Positions 17,844-27,593 are shown, numbered from the stretch's first letter. The stretch is DNA of 64,000 bases from Terrabacter sp. MAHUQ-38 (GCF_014518425.1 NZ_JACVCU010000003.1:682001-746000); one strand, 5' to 3'. Made by a program: numbers and translations. Notes: generated by a model not told the origin, from the sequence alone.

Positions 17844-19427
17844 TCAGATGAGCAGGCCGTCGGCGACGAGGTCGCGCAGCTGCGGCACGACCTCGGCGCG
17901 CACCTGCTCCGGGTCGAGCTCGAGCACGGTCGCGATGGCGTCGAGCGCGGCCCGCGCTGTCAGCTCGCCGTCCGCGACGCCGACGTACGCCGCGAGCAGC
18001 GTCCCGGCGCGCACGACACGTCCGAGCCCACCGCCCTGGCGGACGAGGATGACGCTCGGGTCCTCGGCGCCGGGCCGGGCGTGCCGCTCCTCGGTCACGT
18101 CGGGGGCGCACGACCAGGCGACGTCGAGCAGCTCGTCGTCCGAGTGCTCGGCGAGCCACGTGCGGGCCCGCAGCCCCGCGTCGACGACGGGACCCATCGG
18201 TGTCGCGACCGGGCCGGGCGCCTCGTCGAGCGATCGCCACGTCGGCCGGTCCGTGGCCGGGCGCTGGAGGGTGACCACGCCGAAGCCGACCTCCTCGACG
18301 TCTCGTGCGGCGAAGTCGCGCAGCCAGGCGGCATACATCCTCGAGTGGGCCTCGCTGCCGGGTTGCGCACCTCCGTCGCGGGCCCAGAGCTCAGCGTACT
18401 GGGCCGGGTCCTGCGACTCGCGCTGCACGACCCAGGCGTCGAGGGCCACGCCGTCGCGGGCCTGTTCGTCGAGCCACTCGGCCCAGACGTCGCGCCACGT
18501 GCGACCGGCCGGCACCTCCCAGTTGCCGAGGAACTGGGCGACGCCGCCAGGCTCGAGCACGGTGCCGACCTGGCGCACGAGCGAGCGCACGAGCGTGTCG
18601 CCGGCACGCCCGCCGTCGCGGTACTCGTAGAGCGGGAGGCCCTCGTCGCGTGGTGTGATGACGAACGGCGGGTTGCTGACGACGAGCGAGAACCGTTGTC
18701 CGGCAACGGGATCGAGCAGGTCGCCCGCGACCAGCTCGAACGCCGGGGGCGCAGTGGCCCCGCCAGCCGCGAGCGCGAGGTTGAAGGCGGCATACGCGAG
18801 GGCCCGCTCGGAGATGTCCGTCGCGACGATGGTGCGGGCGTGCCCGCTCAGGTGAAGCGCCTGGACTCCGCAACCGGTGCCGAGGTCGAGCGCGCGCTCG
18901 ACGGGTCGGCGGACGGTCCACGTCGCGAGGGTCGTCGAGGCGCCGCCGATACCGAGGACGTGGTCGGCGCGCAGCGGGCCGCCGAGGGCGAGCTCGGAAA
19001 GGTCTGAGGCGACCCACCAGTCGTGGGCGTCGTCGCCGTACGGACGCAGGTCGCACGTCGCGAGGGCCGTGCGCGAGGGCGGCTCCCAGCGGTCCGGGAC
19101 GAAGCCGGCGCGGCCGCTCTCGAGCCGCACGAGGCCGAGCGCCACGGCGCCCTCGACCCCGAGGGTCGGCAGTGCGTGTGCGAGCGCGGACGCCTGGACC
19201 GGACGGCCGAGGGTGAAGAGACGCACGAGGATGCCGCACGAGTCAGGATCCGACCCGTCGACCGACTCAGTGGCGAGCAGCGCCGGGAGCGACTGCTCCC
19301 GGTGCAGGGCCGCCGCAGCCACGGGCCCGAGCCTTGCGGCGACGCCGTCGACGGTGAAGCCGGCCGCGGCGAGGTCGGCGCGCAGCAGCCCGACGAGCCG
19401 ATCGTCGACGACGGGCGTGTCGCTCAG
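17844..19427 (-). CDS. Class I SAM-dependent methyltransferase (N5-Gln/N6-Ade type) with N-terminal extra domain
   Basis: The product is about 527 residues. An N-terminal helical domain (about 1-155) precedes a Rossmann methyltransferase domain with motif I LDLGTGCGVQAL, an acidic ATDIS strand end and the amino-methylating motif NPPF, which targets a planar amide or exocyclic amine. The C-terminal half holds a further alpha/beta region. The frame contains no ATG, GTG or TTG at the expected N-terminus; a CTG at 19427 overlaps the upstream stop as CTGA, with GAGGGG just before it, and is the best start. Similar proteins lie beside bldG-like genes in other actinobacteria. The target (protein, rRNA or DNA) is unknown. 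Confidence 0.83.
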   Translation of the reverse strand: MSDTPVVDDRLVGLLRADLAAAGFTVDGVAARLGPVAAAALHREQSLPALLATESVDGSDPDSCGILVRLFTLGRPVQASALAHALPTLGVEGAVALGLVRLESGRAGFVPDRWEPPSRTALATCDLRPYGDDAHDWWVASDLSELALGGPLRADHVLGIGGASTTLATWTVRRPVERALDLGTGCGVQALHLSGHARTIVATDISERALAYAAFNLALAAGGATAPPAFELVAGDLLDPVAGQRFSLVVSNPPFVITPRDEGLPLYEYRDGGRAGDTLVRSLVRQVGTVLEPGGVAQFLGNWEVPAGRTWRDVWAEWLDEQARDGVALDAWVVQRESQDPAQYAELWARDGGAQPGSEAHSRMYAAWLRDFAARDVEEVGFGVVTLQRPATDRPTWRSLDEAPGPVATPMGPVVDAGLRARTWLAEHSDDELLDVAWSCAPDVTEERHARPGAEDPSVILVRQGGGLGRVVRAGTLLAAYVGVADGELTARAALDAIATVLELDPEQVRAEVVPQLRDLVADGLLI

Positions 19428-19792
19428 GACCCCTCGCCCGATGCGGCAGGCGTCTCGCTCGCGGCGAGCGCGGTCTCGAGGTCGGGGTGGATCTCGAAGA
19501 CCTTGTCGAGGCCGGTGATCGAGAAGACCTTGAGGACCCGGTCGTCCTTGCCGACGAGGCGCATCGAGCCACCCCGACTGCGGGTCAGCTTGAGGCGACC
19601 GACGAGGACCCCGAGCCCCGTCGAGTCGAGGAAGGTGACCTCCGTGAGGTCGACGATGAGCTGGGTGCGCCCGCTCTGGATCTGCTCGTCGAGCTTCTCG
19701 CGGACGAGCGGTGCGGTGTAGACGTCGATCTCGCCGCCGAGGTGGACCACGGTCTGGTCGCCATGGTCGGCTCGGGTGATCGAGAGATCCAC
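19424..19792 (-). CDS. bldG: BldG-like anti-sigma factor antagonist (STAS domain)
   Basis: The 122-residue protein is a single STAS domain: VVHLGGEIDVYTAPLVREKL, then TFLDSTGLGVLVGRL with the phosphorylatable Ser57, and MRLVGKDDRVLKVFSITGL. Length and sequence match Streptomyces BldG, which is phosphorylated by an anti-sigma kinase and controls development and stress sigma factors. The GTG at 19792 is preceded by AGGAAGGGG. No RsbW-like kinase gene is adjacent; the partner must be elsewhere. It is co-transcribed with the methyltransferase and divergent from the helicase, as in the Streptomyces bldG neighbourhood. Confidence 0.93.
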   Translation of the reverse strand: MDLSITRADHGDQTVVHLGGEIDVYTAPLVREKLDEQIQSGRTQLIVDLTEVTFLDSTGLGVLVGRLKLTRSRGGSMRLVGKDDRVLKVFSITGLDKVFEIHPDLETALAASETPAASGEGS

Positions 19793-19985
19793 CTGTGCCC
19801 CTTCCTGATTCCCACACGTTTCCACACATTGTCGCGGGTCGTGGCCGAAACGGCTCGGCGGCGGCATCCCGGGAGCGGAGGCCTGACCGAACACCGTCGG
19901 TCACGAATCCCCTCGCGTGACTGACCGCGGAGTAACATGCCCCGCACGTCGGTTACCGTACCCCGACGGCATACGGTTGCTCCAC

Positions 19986-22451
19986 ATGAACGGCGAGCCA
20001 GCGCCCACCGACACCGTGCCGGGAAGGTCCGACCACGGCTCGCCGGACGCCGCCCGCGGGCACGGCGGGGAGCACGGCCAAGGGCACGGCCCGGAGTACG
20101 GCCAGGAGGGCGATCGCGAGCGCTCTGCGCACCCCTCTCCCGAGGACCTGCTGCGCCTCCTCGTCGGCGACCACCCCGAACGGCTCGTCCACGTCCACGA
20201 GGAGCCCGCGCGCCCGGCGCGGCACGCCGGCTGGCCGGACTGGGTCGACCCGACCCTGCTCGGCGCGCTGCTCGGCTCGGGCATCGAGGCGCCGTGGTCG
20301 CACCAGGTCGAGGTGGCCGAGGCCGCGCACGCGGGCAGGCACGTCGTCGTCAGCACGGGGACGGCGTCGGGCAAGAGCCTCGGCTACCACCTGCCCATCC
20401 TCACCGACCTGGTCTCGGGTGCCAGTGCGCCGAACGGCCGCGGTGCGACGGCGCTCTACCTCTCGCCCACGAAGGCCCTGGCCGCCGACCAGCTGACCCG
20501 GATCGACCGCCTCGCGCTGCCCGCGGTCCGGCCCGCGACCTACGACGGCGACACGCCCACCGACGAACGCCGGTGGATCCGCGACCACGCCAACCTGGTG
20601 CTCACCAACCCGGACCTGCTCCACCACTCGCTGCTGCCCGGGCACGAGCGGTGGAGCTCGTTCCTGCGGGCCCTGCGCTACGTCGTCGTCGACGAGTGCC
20701 ACGTCTACAAGGGCGTCTTCGGCGCCCACCTGGCGGCCGTGCTGCGTCGCCTGCGCCGCGTCGCCGCGCGCTACCGCTCGGAGCCGACGTTCGTGTTCGC
20801 GAGCGCCACCGTCGCCGACCCCGAGCAGCACGCGTCACGCCTGCTCGGTATGCCGGTCCACCCGGTCACCCTGGACGGGTCCCCCCGGGCGTCGATGACG
20901 TTCGCACTGTGGGAGCCGCCGCTGCTCGTCGACGAGACCGGGCAGCCCCGGCGGGTCAGCACGATCACCGAGACGGGCGAGCTGCTCGCGGCCTGCGTGC
21001 GCGAGAAGGTGCAGACCGTCGCGTTCGTGCGGTCGCGGGCGGGGGTCGAGGTCGTGGCGCGGATCGCCCGCGAACGCGTGTCCGTGACCGACGAGTCGCG
21101 GGTCGCGGCCTACCGCGGCGGCTACCTGCCGGAGGAGCGCCGCGAGCTCGAGAAGGCGCTGCGGTCCAAGGAGCTGCTCGGCCTCGCGGCGACGAACGCC
21201 CTCGAGCTCGGCGTCGACGTCAGCGGGCTCGATGCCATCCTGCTCGCGGGATGGCCGGGCACGCTGTCGTCGTTGTGGCAGCAGGCCGGACGCGCCGGAC
21301 GGTCCGGCGAGCGATCGCTCGCGGTCCTCGTGGCCGCCGACGACCCGCTCGACACGTACGTCGTGCACCACCCCGAGGCGATCTTCGGCCGAGGCATCGA
21401 GGCGACCGTCGTCGATCCCGACAACCCCCACGTCCTCGCACCCCATCTCGCGGCAGCCGCCGCGGAGCTGCCCGTCACCGAGGCCGACGTCGCCGTCTTC
21501 GGGCCGCAGACCCGGTCCCTGCTCGACGCGCTCGTGGGCCGCGGCATCCTCAAGAAGCGGCCCCGCGGCTGGTTCTGGGGACGGGAGGGCCGGCCGGCCG
21601 ACCACCTCTCGCTGCGCGGCGCGGGCGAGCCCGTCCGGATCATCGAGACCCGGACCGGGCGCGTCGTCGGCACCGTCGACGACGCGGCGGCGCACTCGCA
21701 GGTCCACACCGGCGCCGTCCACCTCCACCAGGGGCAGACGTGGGTCGTCACGGAGCTGGACCTCGACGACCACGCGGCCTTCGCGGTGCGCGGCGACCCC
21801 GGCTGGACGACCCAGGCACGGTCGGTCAGCGACTTCCAGATCATGCACGAGGTCGAGCACGCGGAGTGGGGACCACTGCGCTGCTCCTTCGGGCACGTCA
21901 CCGTGCGCAACCAGGTCACCTCGTTCCTGCGGCGGCTCCCCGGCGGCGAGGTGCTCGGCGAGCACCCGCTCGACCTGCCTGCACGGTCGCTCGCGACGAA
22001 GGCCGTGTGGTGGACGATGCCCGTCGAGGAGCTGGCTGCTGCCGGCGTGGAGGAGGACGGCATACCCGGGGCGGCGCATGCGGCCGAGCACGCGGCCATC
22101 GGCATGCTGCCGCTCTTCGCGACGGCCGACCGGTGGGACATCGGGGGTGTCTCCACCGCGCTGCACCCGGACACGGGCCTGCCGACGATCCTCATCTACG
22201 ACGGGCACCCGGGCGGTGCGGGCTTCGCCGAGCGCGGCTACCGTCGGGTGCACGCCTGGCTCGCCGCCACGCGCGAGGCGATCGAGTCGTGCGAGTGCGC
22301 GACCGGCTGCCCTTCCTGCATCCAGTCGCCGAAGTGCGGCAACGGCAACGAGCCGCTCGACAAACGCGGCGCCGTGGCGCTGCTCGACCTCACGCTGCGG
22401 CACGCCGGCTCGTCGCAGCAGCGCCCACCGGGAGCGGAGCGGCAGTCATGA
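19986..22451 (+). CDS. DEAD/DEAH-box DNA helicase with DUF1998/MZB domain (MrfA/Hrq1-like)
   Basis: The 821-residue protein has two RecA-like helicase domains with motif I STGTASGKS, motif II DECH, motif III SAT and a QQAGRAGR motif VI, then a C-terminal domain with a zinc-binding cluster CECATGCPSC...C. This architecture matches B. subtilis MrfA and eukaryotic Hrq1, 3'-5' helicases linked to repair of mitomycin-type DNA damage, and mycobacterial Rv3649. The ATG at 19986 was chosen because it follows a possible -10 (TACGGT, 8 nt upstream); a GTG at 19917 would add 23 residues. It is divergent from the BldG-like gene. The stop overlaps the next gene (ATGA). Confidence 0.9.
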   Translation: MNGEPAPTDTVPGRSDHGSPDAARGHGGEHGQGHGPEYGQEGDRERSAHPSPEDLLRLLVGDHPERLVHVHEEPARPARHAGWPDWVDPTLLGALLGSGIEAPWSHQVEVAEAAHAGRHVVVSTGTASGKSLGYHLPILTDLVSGASAPNGRGATALYLSPTKALAADQLTRIDRLALPAVRPATYDGDTPTDERRWIRDHANLVLTNPDLLHHSLLPGHERWSSFLRALRYVVVDECHVYKGVFGAHLAAVLRRLRRVAARYRSEPTFVFASATVADPEQHASRLLGMPVHPVTLDGSPRASMTFALWEPPLLVDETGQPRRVSTITETGELLAACVREKVQTVAFVRSRAGVEVVARIARERVSVTDESRVAAYRGGYLPEERRELEKALRSKELLGLAATNALELGVDVSGLDAILLAGWPGTLSSLWQQAGRAGRSGERSLAVLVAADDPLDTYVVHHPEAIFGRGIEATVVDPDNPHVLAPHLAAAAAELPVTEADVAVFGPQTRSLLDALVGRGILKKRPRGWFWGREGRPADHLSLRGAGEPVRIIETRTGRVVGTVDDAAAHSQVHTGAVHLHQGQTWVVTELDLDDHAAFAVRGDPGWTTQARSVSDFQIMHEVEHAEWGPLRCSFGHVTVRNQVTSFLRRLPGGEVLGEHPLDLPARSLATKAVWWTMPVEELAAAGVEEDGIPGAAHAAEHAAIGMLPLFATADRWDIGGVSTALHPDTGLPTILIYDGHPGGAGFAERGYRRVHAWLAATREAIESCECATGCPSCIQSPKCGNGNEPLDKRGAVALLDLTLRHAGSSQQRPPGAERQS

Positions 22452-22858
22452 GCCGGCGACGACCGGAGGGACGGCACGGACGGCCCGCGCGCGGCCGCGA
22501 CGTGTCGGGATCACGCCCGCCTCATCCTCGAGATGCGACGGATCCGGTTGCGCCCGAAGGGTCGTCGCGTCCGTCGGCGGACCCGGGGGCGCTGGCTCGA
22601 GCCCTGGGCGGTCAGGACAGGCCGGCGCCCACGACTGTCGTCCGGGGCACCCTGCGTCGGGTCGAGGTGGAGTCGCAGCCGCTCGTGCTGGACGACGATG
22701 ACGGGACGACGTGGGAACTGCTCTTCCCGGCCGGGTGGTCGGTGGAGACCGAGCCCGGGGCGCGGGTGACCGTGGCCGGCGACCCGGCCCCGGACGTCGC
22801 GACGACGTCCGGGGCCGGGCCCGTGCTGCGAGTGCGATCGCTGTCGCGAGGTGACTGA
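22448..22858 (+). CDS. Small unrecognised protein coupled to the helicase gene
   Basis: The 136-residue product starts at an ATG overlapping the helicase stop (ATGA). The N-terminal 55 residues are Arg/Pro/Gly-rich and probably disordered. The C-terminal 75 residues look like a small beta domain (TTVVRGTLRRVEVESQPLVL, later RVTVAGDPAP). No known motif is visible. Tight coupling suggests a helicase partner, perhaps nucleic-acid binding through the basic N-terminus; this is inference. From 22859 to 23069 there is no gene: the stretch is AT-richer around 22935-22980 and holds the promoter or leader of the sulfate operon. Confidence 0.7.
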   Translation: MSRRRPEGRHGRPARGRDVSGSRPPHPRDATDPVAPEGSSRPSADPGALARALGGQDRPAPTTVVRGTLRRVEVESQPLVLDDDDGTTWELLFPAGWSVETEPGARVTVAGDPAPDVATTSGAGPVLRVRSLSRGD

Positions 22859-23069
22859 TCGGCTGTGACTCATCGGCGGCAGGTGAGCGGCGCCGCTGGG
22901 TGAGCGTGGCGGGACCACACTCTGAGACATAAGCGGCCGTTATTTGACCGGTAACCTCGCGCTATTCGAAACTCCCATGCAACAGATAGGAAAGCATCCG
23001 CTTCTCCCCTGGGCACGGCGCCGCGCGACCGTGCACCTCCACGTCGTCTCACCCCTCAGGAGCCCCTCC

Positions 23070-24101
23070 ATGCGACGCCCAGCCATCGCCCTCGCCGCCA
23101 TCGCCGTCACTGCGACCCTTGGCCTGACGGCGTGCGCCGGCGGGGGCGCGAGCGACACCGTGGCGGCCCCGGGATCCGACTCCTCCAGCGCTACGAGCAC
23201 GATCAACCTCTACGCGTACGCCGTCCCCAAGGTGGGCTTCGACGCCGTCATCCCGGCCTTCCAGAAGACCGCCGCCGGCAAGGGCGTCCAGTTCCAGCAG
23301 AGCTACGGCGCCTCGGGCGACCAGAGCCGCAAGGTCGCCGCGGGCGCCGAGGCCGACTTCGTCAACTTCTCGGTCGAGCCCGACGTCACCCGTCTCGTCG
23401 ACGCGGGACTCGTCGACCCGAGCTGGAACGCCAACGAGCACAAGGGAATCCCGTTCGGCTCGGTCGTCACGATCGTGGTGCGCAAGGGCAACCCCAAGGG
23501 CATCAAGGACTGGGACGACCTCCTCAAGCCGGGAGTCGAGGTCGTGACGCCCAACCCGTTCTCGTCGGGCTCGGCCAAGTGGAACCTCCTCGCCCCGTAT
23601 GCGGCCAAGAGCAACGGCGGGGCCGACAAGGCGGCCGGGCTCGCGTACGTCAGAGCCCTCGTGTCGGACCACGTCAAGATCCAGCCCAAGTCGGGCCGTG
23701 AGGCGACGGAGGCGTTCCTGCAGGGCAGCGGCGACGCGCTCCTCAGCTATGAGAACGAGGCGCTCTTCATCGAGAAGAACGGCGACCCGGTGCAGCACGT
23801 GACCCCGCCGACCACCTTCAAGATCGAGAACCCCGCCGCCGTGCTCAAGGGCAGCGAGAACCTGAAGGCGGCCACGGCCTTCAACACCTACCTCTACACG
23901 CCTGAGGCGCAGAAGCTGCTCGCCGAGGCCGGTTTCCGACCGGTCGACACCACGGTCGCCAAGGAGTTCGCCTCGAAGTTCCCGGCCCCGACCAAGCTCT
24001 GGACGATCGCCGACCTCGGTGGCTGGAAGAGCGTCGACGGCACGCTCTTCAAGAAGGACGTGGGCGACATCGCCAAGATCTACGACCAGGCCACGCAGTG
24101 A
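23070..24101 (+). CDS. subI: Sulfate/thiosulfate-binding lipoprotein
   Basis: The 343-residue protein has a lipoprotein signal (lipobox LTAC, Cys22), a Ser/Gly linker and a type II binding fold characteristic of sulfate-binding proteins (SINLYAYAVPK-like start, QSYGASGDQSRKV, PNPFSSGSAKWN). The ATG at 23070 follows AGGAG (23058-23062). An in-frame ATG at 22977 would add 31 residues ahead of the signal peptide and is rejected as the start, though it might be a leader ORF. It captures sulfate for the CysTWA importer, with which it is coupled by a GTGA overlap. Confidence 0.93.
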   Translation: MRRPAIALAAIAVTATLGLTACAGGGASDTVAAPGSDSSSATSTINLYAYAVPKVGFDAVIPAFQKTAAGKGVQFQQSYGASGDQSRKVAAGAEADFVNFSVEPDVTRLVDAGLVDPSWNANEHKGIPFGSVVTIVVRKGNPKGIKDWDDLLKPGVEVVTPNPFSSGSAKWNLLAPYAAKSNGGADKAAGLAYVRALVSDHVKIQPKSGREATEAFLQGSGDALLSYENEALFIEKNGDPVQHVTPPTTFKIENPAAVLKGSENLKAATAFNTYLYTPEAQKLLAEAGFRPVDTTVAKEFASKFPAPTKLWTIADLGGWKSVDGTLFKKDVGDIAKIYDQATQ

Positions 24102-25096
24102 CGGCCGAGACCGACCAGCAGCGCAGGGGAGCCGCCGACGCGGCGCCCCTGTCGCCGCGTCCGGGGTCGGACGGGGCGGGCGCAACCGACGCCGCCGAGC
24201 TGACGCGCCGAGACGGCACACGCCCTGAGGACGACCGGCCGGTCGGTCACGACGGGCACCCGGGTCACGGCTCACCCGAGCCGCGCCGGCGGCGGCTCCC
24301 GCGCATCGGCGTGGCCCAGCCTCTGGGTATCGGCGTCGTCACGCTCTGGCTCAGCGTCATCGTGCTGCTGCCCCTCGCAGCGCTCACCGCCGCATCCTTC
24401 GGCGAGGGACTCTCGGGCCTCTGGGACGCCGTCACCGCGCCGTCCGCGATCGCGGCGCTCTGGGTGACCGTCCTCGTCTCGGCGATCGTGGCCGTCGTCA
24501 ACGCCGTGCTCGGCACCCTCGTCGCATGGGTGCTCGTGCGCGACGAGTTCCCGGGCAAGCGCGTCGTCAACGCGCTCATCGACCTGCCGTTCGCGCTGCC
24601 GACGATCGTGGCGAGCATCGTGCTGCTGTCCCTCTACGGCCCGAACAGCCCGATCGGCCTGCAGCTCAACGCAACCCGCTGGGGCCTCGTCGTGGCACTG
24701 CTCTTCGTCACACTTCCGTTCGTCGTCCGCTCGGTGCAGCCCGTGCTCATCGAGGCCGACCGGGAGGTCGAGGAGGCCGCGGCGTCCCTCGGCGCCTCGA
24801 ACTGGACGACCTTCCGCCGGATCGTCCTGCCGACGCTCGCGCCGGCCATCCTCGGCGGCACCGGCCTCGCGTTCGCGCGGGCCATCGGTGAGTACGGCTC
24901 GGTCGTGCTCATCGGCGGCGACATCCCGCGTGAGACCCAGGTGGCCTCGCAGTACATCCAGCAGCAGATCGAGATCGACCGGCCGCTCAACGCTGCAGCC
25001 GTCTCGGTGGCGCTCCTCGCGATCGCCTTCCTGACGCTCCTGCTGCTGCGCGTCCTGTCGAGCCGCACCCAGCGACGTGAGGAGCGTGACGTATGA
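24098..25096 (+). CDS. cysT: Sulfate ABC transporter permease CysT
   Basis: The 332-residue protein has a hydrophilic N-terminal extension (about 1-65, Arg/Asp/Gly-rich) then six predicted membrane helices of the MetI fold, with the EAA loop at [21 protein letters not shown]. It pairs with CysW to form the sulfate channel. The long polar N-terminus is longer than in typical CysT. The GTG start overlaps the binding-protein stop; the stop overlaps cysW by ATGA. Confidence 0.94.
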   Translation: MTAETDQQRRGAADAAPLSPRPGSDGAGATDAAELTRRDGTRPEDDRPVGHDGHPGHGSPEPRRRRLPRIGVAQPLGIGVVTLWLSVIVLLPLAALTAASFGEGLSGLWDAVTAPSAIAALWVTVLVSAIVAVVNAVLGTLVAWVLVRDEFPGKRVVNALIDLPFALPTIVASIVLLSLYGPNSPIGLQLNATRWGLVVALLFVTLPFVVRSVQPVLIEADREVEEAAASLGASNWTTFRRIVLPTLAPAILGGTGLAFARAIGEYGSVVLIGGDIPRETQVASQYIQQQIEIDRPLNAAAVSVALLAIAFLTLLLLRVLSSRTQRREERDV

Positions 25097-25899
25097 GGGT
25101 CTCCCGAGCCACCCGCCTGTCGCTGCGCCTCGTCGCGCTCGGCTACCTCTTCGTGCTGCTCGCCGTGCCGATCGGCGTCATCCTGTGGCGCTCGTTCTCG
25201 CCCGGCCTGTCCGAGTTCATCGCCTCGGTGTCGACGCCCGCAGCGCGGTCGGCGATCAACCTGTCGCTGCTCATCGTCGTCATCGTCGTCCCGCTCAACG
25301 TCGTCTTCGGCATCGCCACAGCCCTCGCCCTCGTGCGCGGGCGCTTCCGGGGTCGCGGTCTGCTGCAGGCGGTCGTCGACCTGCCCTTCGCCGTCTCCCC
25401 CATCGTCGTCGGCGTCGCGCTCATCATGCTGTGGGGTGCCGGCGGCTGGTTCGGCGCGCTCGACCAGGCCGGGCTCAAGGTGATCTTCGGACTGCCCGGC
25501 ATGGTGATCGCGACGATCTTCGTGACCCTGCCGTTCGTCGTGCGCGAGGTCGAGCCGGTGCTCCACGAGATCGGCCAGGAGCAGGAGCAGGCCGCCTCCA
25601 CGCTCGGAGCGAACCGCTGGCAGACGTTCTGGCGGATCACGCTGCCGGCGATCCGCTGGGGCCTGACCTACGGCGTCGTCCTCACCGTCGCGCGCGCCCT
25701 CGGCGAGTTCGGCGCCGTGATCATGGTGTCGTCGGGCTTCCCCGGCGTCTCGCAGACGCTGACGCTCCTCGTGCACTCGCGCTACATCGACGACCACAAC
25801 ACGTACGGCGCGTATGCCGCCGCCACCCTCCTCATGGGCATCGCGCTCGTCGTGCTGCTGCTCATGACCCTGCTCGACCGCAAGAGGAGCGACCGATGA
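25093..25899 (+). CDS. cysW: Sulfate ABC transporter permease CysW
   Basis: The 268-residue protein has six membrane helices and the EAA loop [19 protein letters not shown], near the end of which it contacts CysA. It is a normal-length CysW. Both ends overlap neighbouring genes by ATGA, giving a coupled cysTWA set. Confidence 0.95.
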   Translation: MRVSRATRLSLRLVALGYLFVLLAVPIGVILWRSFSPGLSEFIASVSTPAARSAINLSLLIVVIVVPLNVVFGIATALALVRGRFRGRGLLQAVVDLPFAVSPIVVGVALIMLWGAGGWFGALDQAGLKVIFGLPGMVIATIFVTLPFVVREVEPVLHEIGQEQEQAASTLGANRWQTFWRITLPAIRWGLTYGVVLTVARALGEFGAVIMVSSGFPGVSQTLTLLVHSRYIDDHNTYGAYAAATLLMGIALVVLLLMTLLDRKRSDR

Positions 25900-26906
25900 T
25901 CACCGTGACCAGCGCCCGCAAGAACTACGGCTCGTTCGCCGCGCTCGACGACGTCAGCCTCGACATCCCGAGCGGGTCGCTCACCGCCCTGCTCGGCCCG
26001 AGCGGGTCGGGCAAGTCGACGCTGCTGCGCTCGATAGCGGGCCTCGAGGGGCTGGACTCGGGGACCGTGACGATCCAGGGCCGTGACGTGACGAACGAGC
26101 CGCCGCAGCGGCGCGGCATCGGCTTCGTCTTCCAGCACTACGCGGCGTTCAAGCACATGACGGTGCGCGACAACGTGGCCTTCGGCCTGACGATCCGCAA
26201 GCGCCCCAAGGCCGAGACCGACAAGAAGGTCGACGAGCTGCTCGAGATCGTCGGCCTCGAGGGCTTCCGCCACCGCTACCCGGCGCAGCTTTCCGGCGGC
26301 CAGCGCCAACGCATGGCCCTGGCCCGGGCGCTCGCCGTCGACCCGCAGGTGCTCCTGCTCGACGAGCCGTTCGGGGCCCTCGACGCCAAGGTGCGCACCG
26401 ACCTGCGCCAGTGGTTGCGGCGGCTGCACGACGAGGTGCACGTGACGACGGTCCTCGTGACGCACGACCAGGAGGAGGCCCTCGACGTCGCGGACCGGAT
26501 CGCCGTGCTCAACAAGGGACAGATCGAGCAGGTCGGCGACCCGGTCACTCTCTACGAGCGTCCGGCGAACGACTTCGTCATGGGTTTCCTCGGCTCGGTC
26601 GCGCGGCTCGGCGGCCAGCTCGTGCGACCCCACGACATCGCCCTCGAACGCGACCGCACCACGGCTCTCGCGAACGACGCCAAGGTGCCCGACTCACCGG
26701 GCGTCATCGACGCCGTGGTCGAGCGCGTCGTCCCCCTGGGGTTCGAGGTGCGTGTCGACCTGCGCGCCGACTCGGGCGAGCGCTTCGCCGCGCAGATCAC
26801 CCGCCGCGACGCAGCCGAGCTCCAGCTGCGTGAGGGCGAGACGATCCACGCGCGCGCCATCGGCCGCTCGAGCGTCGTGGACGTCGACCCGGCGCTCGCC
26901 ATCTGA
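25896..26906 (+). CDS. cysA: Sulfate ABC transporter ATPase CysA
   Basis: The 336-residue ATPase has Walker [10 protein letters not shown] (34-42), signature LSGGQRQR, Walker [12 protein letters not shown] and a C-terminal regulatory domain (about 240-336). It energises sulfate/thiosulfate import through CysT/CysW. It is the last gene of the operon, followed by a hairpin terminator. Confidence 0.96.
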   Translation: MITVTSARKNYGSFAALDDVSLDIPSGSLTALLGPSGSGKSTLLRSIAGLEGLDSGTVTIQGRDVTNEPPQRRGIGFVFQHYAAFKHMTVRDNVAFGLTIRKRPKAETDKKVDELLEIVGLEGFRHRYPAQLSGGQRQRMALARALAVDPQVLLLDEPFGALDAKVRTDLRQWLRRLHDEVHVTTVLVTHDQEEALDVADRIAVLNKGQIEQVGDPVTLYERPANDFVMGFLGSVARLGGQLVRPHDIALERDRTTALANDAKVPDSPGVIDAVVERVVPLGFEVRVDLRADSGERFAAQITRRDAAELQLREGETIHARAIGRSSVVDVDPALAI

Positions 26907-26982
26907 CCTCCCGTCAACGTGGTCCGACTGGCGTGAGACCAGCCGCCCCTGCCGAGGCGGGACGGCATAACGTGTGCCGTGA

Positions 26983-27020
26983 ACTGGGGCGGCGAGGGGA
27001 CGACACCTCGCCGCCCCAGT
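26983..27020 (+). terminator. Terminator of the sulfate operon
   Basis: Perfect 15-bp inverted repeat ACTGGGGCGGCGAGG / CCTCGCCGCCCCAGT with an 8-nt loop, 76 bp after cysA. Confidence 0.85.
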
Positions 27021-27128
27021 CCGTCGCCCCGCCCTCAGCTCGTCGAGTGGGCACGTCGCACTCGCCTGACGACCGGTGGAAGCTGCCCACCCGACGTGGG
27101 TGGTCGCCGGGTACGGCAGACTGCACGC

Positions 27129-27593
27129 GTGGACATCTCGGCACGCGTCGATTACGCGGTACGCGCGATGCTCATCCTCGCCGAGGCAGACGAGCAGGGA
27201 TCGGGCCCCGTCAGCATCGACACGCTCTCGACGCGGCAGGAGCTGCCGCGCAAGTTCCTCGAGGCGATCTTCGCCGACCTGCGCCGCGCCGACCTCGTCC
27301 TCAGCCGACGCGGCGCGCGAGGCGGCTACGTGCTGGGCCGCGAACGTGCGCGGATCAGCGTCGGCGACGTCTTCCGCGCCGTCGACGGACCACTCGCGGA
27401 GGTCCGCGGCCTGCGTCCGCACGAGACGGCATACGAGGGCGTCGCCACGCACCTGCCGAGCCTGTGGGTGGCCGTGCGGGCGAGCTTGCGCGAAGTGCTC
27501 GATGAGACGTCGCTCGACGACCTGCTCACCGGCGACCTGCCCGACCGGGTGCGCCAGCTGCTCACCGTGCCCGACGCCTGGCAGAACCGCTGA
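27129..27593 (+). CDS. Rrf2-family regulator without iron-sulfur cysteines, possibly CymR-like
   Basis: The 154-residue protein has the Rrf2 winged HTH (ISARVDYAVRAMLILAE, STRQELPRKFLEAIFADL) and wing GARGGY. The three cysteines that hold the cluster in IscR, NsrR or RirA are absent (RGLRPHETAYEG in that place), so it is a non-cluster Rrf2 protein like CymR, the B. subtilis regulator of cysteine and sulfate metabolism. Its position immediately after cysA supports control of the sulfate importer. The GTG at 27129 gives the typical family N-terminus. Confidence 0.87.
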   Translation: MDISARVDYAVRAMLILAEADEQGSGPVSIDTLSTRQELPRKFLEAIFADLRRADLVLSRRGARGGYVLGRERARISVGDVFRAVDGPLAEVRGLRPHETAYEGVATHLPSLWVAVRASLREVLDETSLDDLLTGDLPDRVRQLLTVPDAWQNR

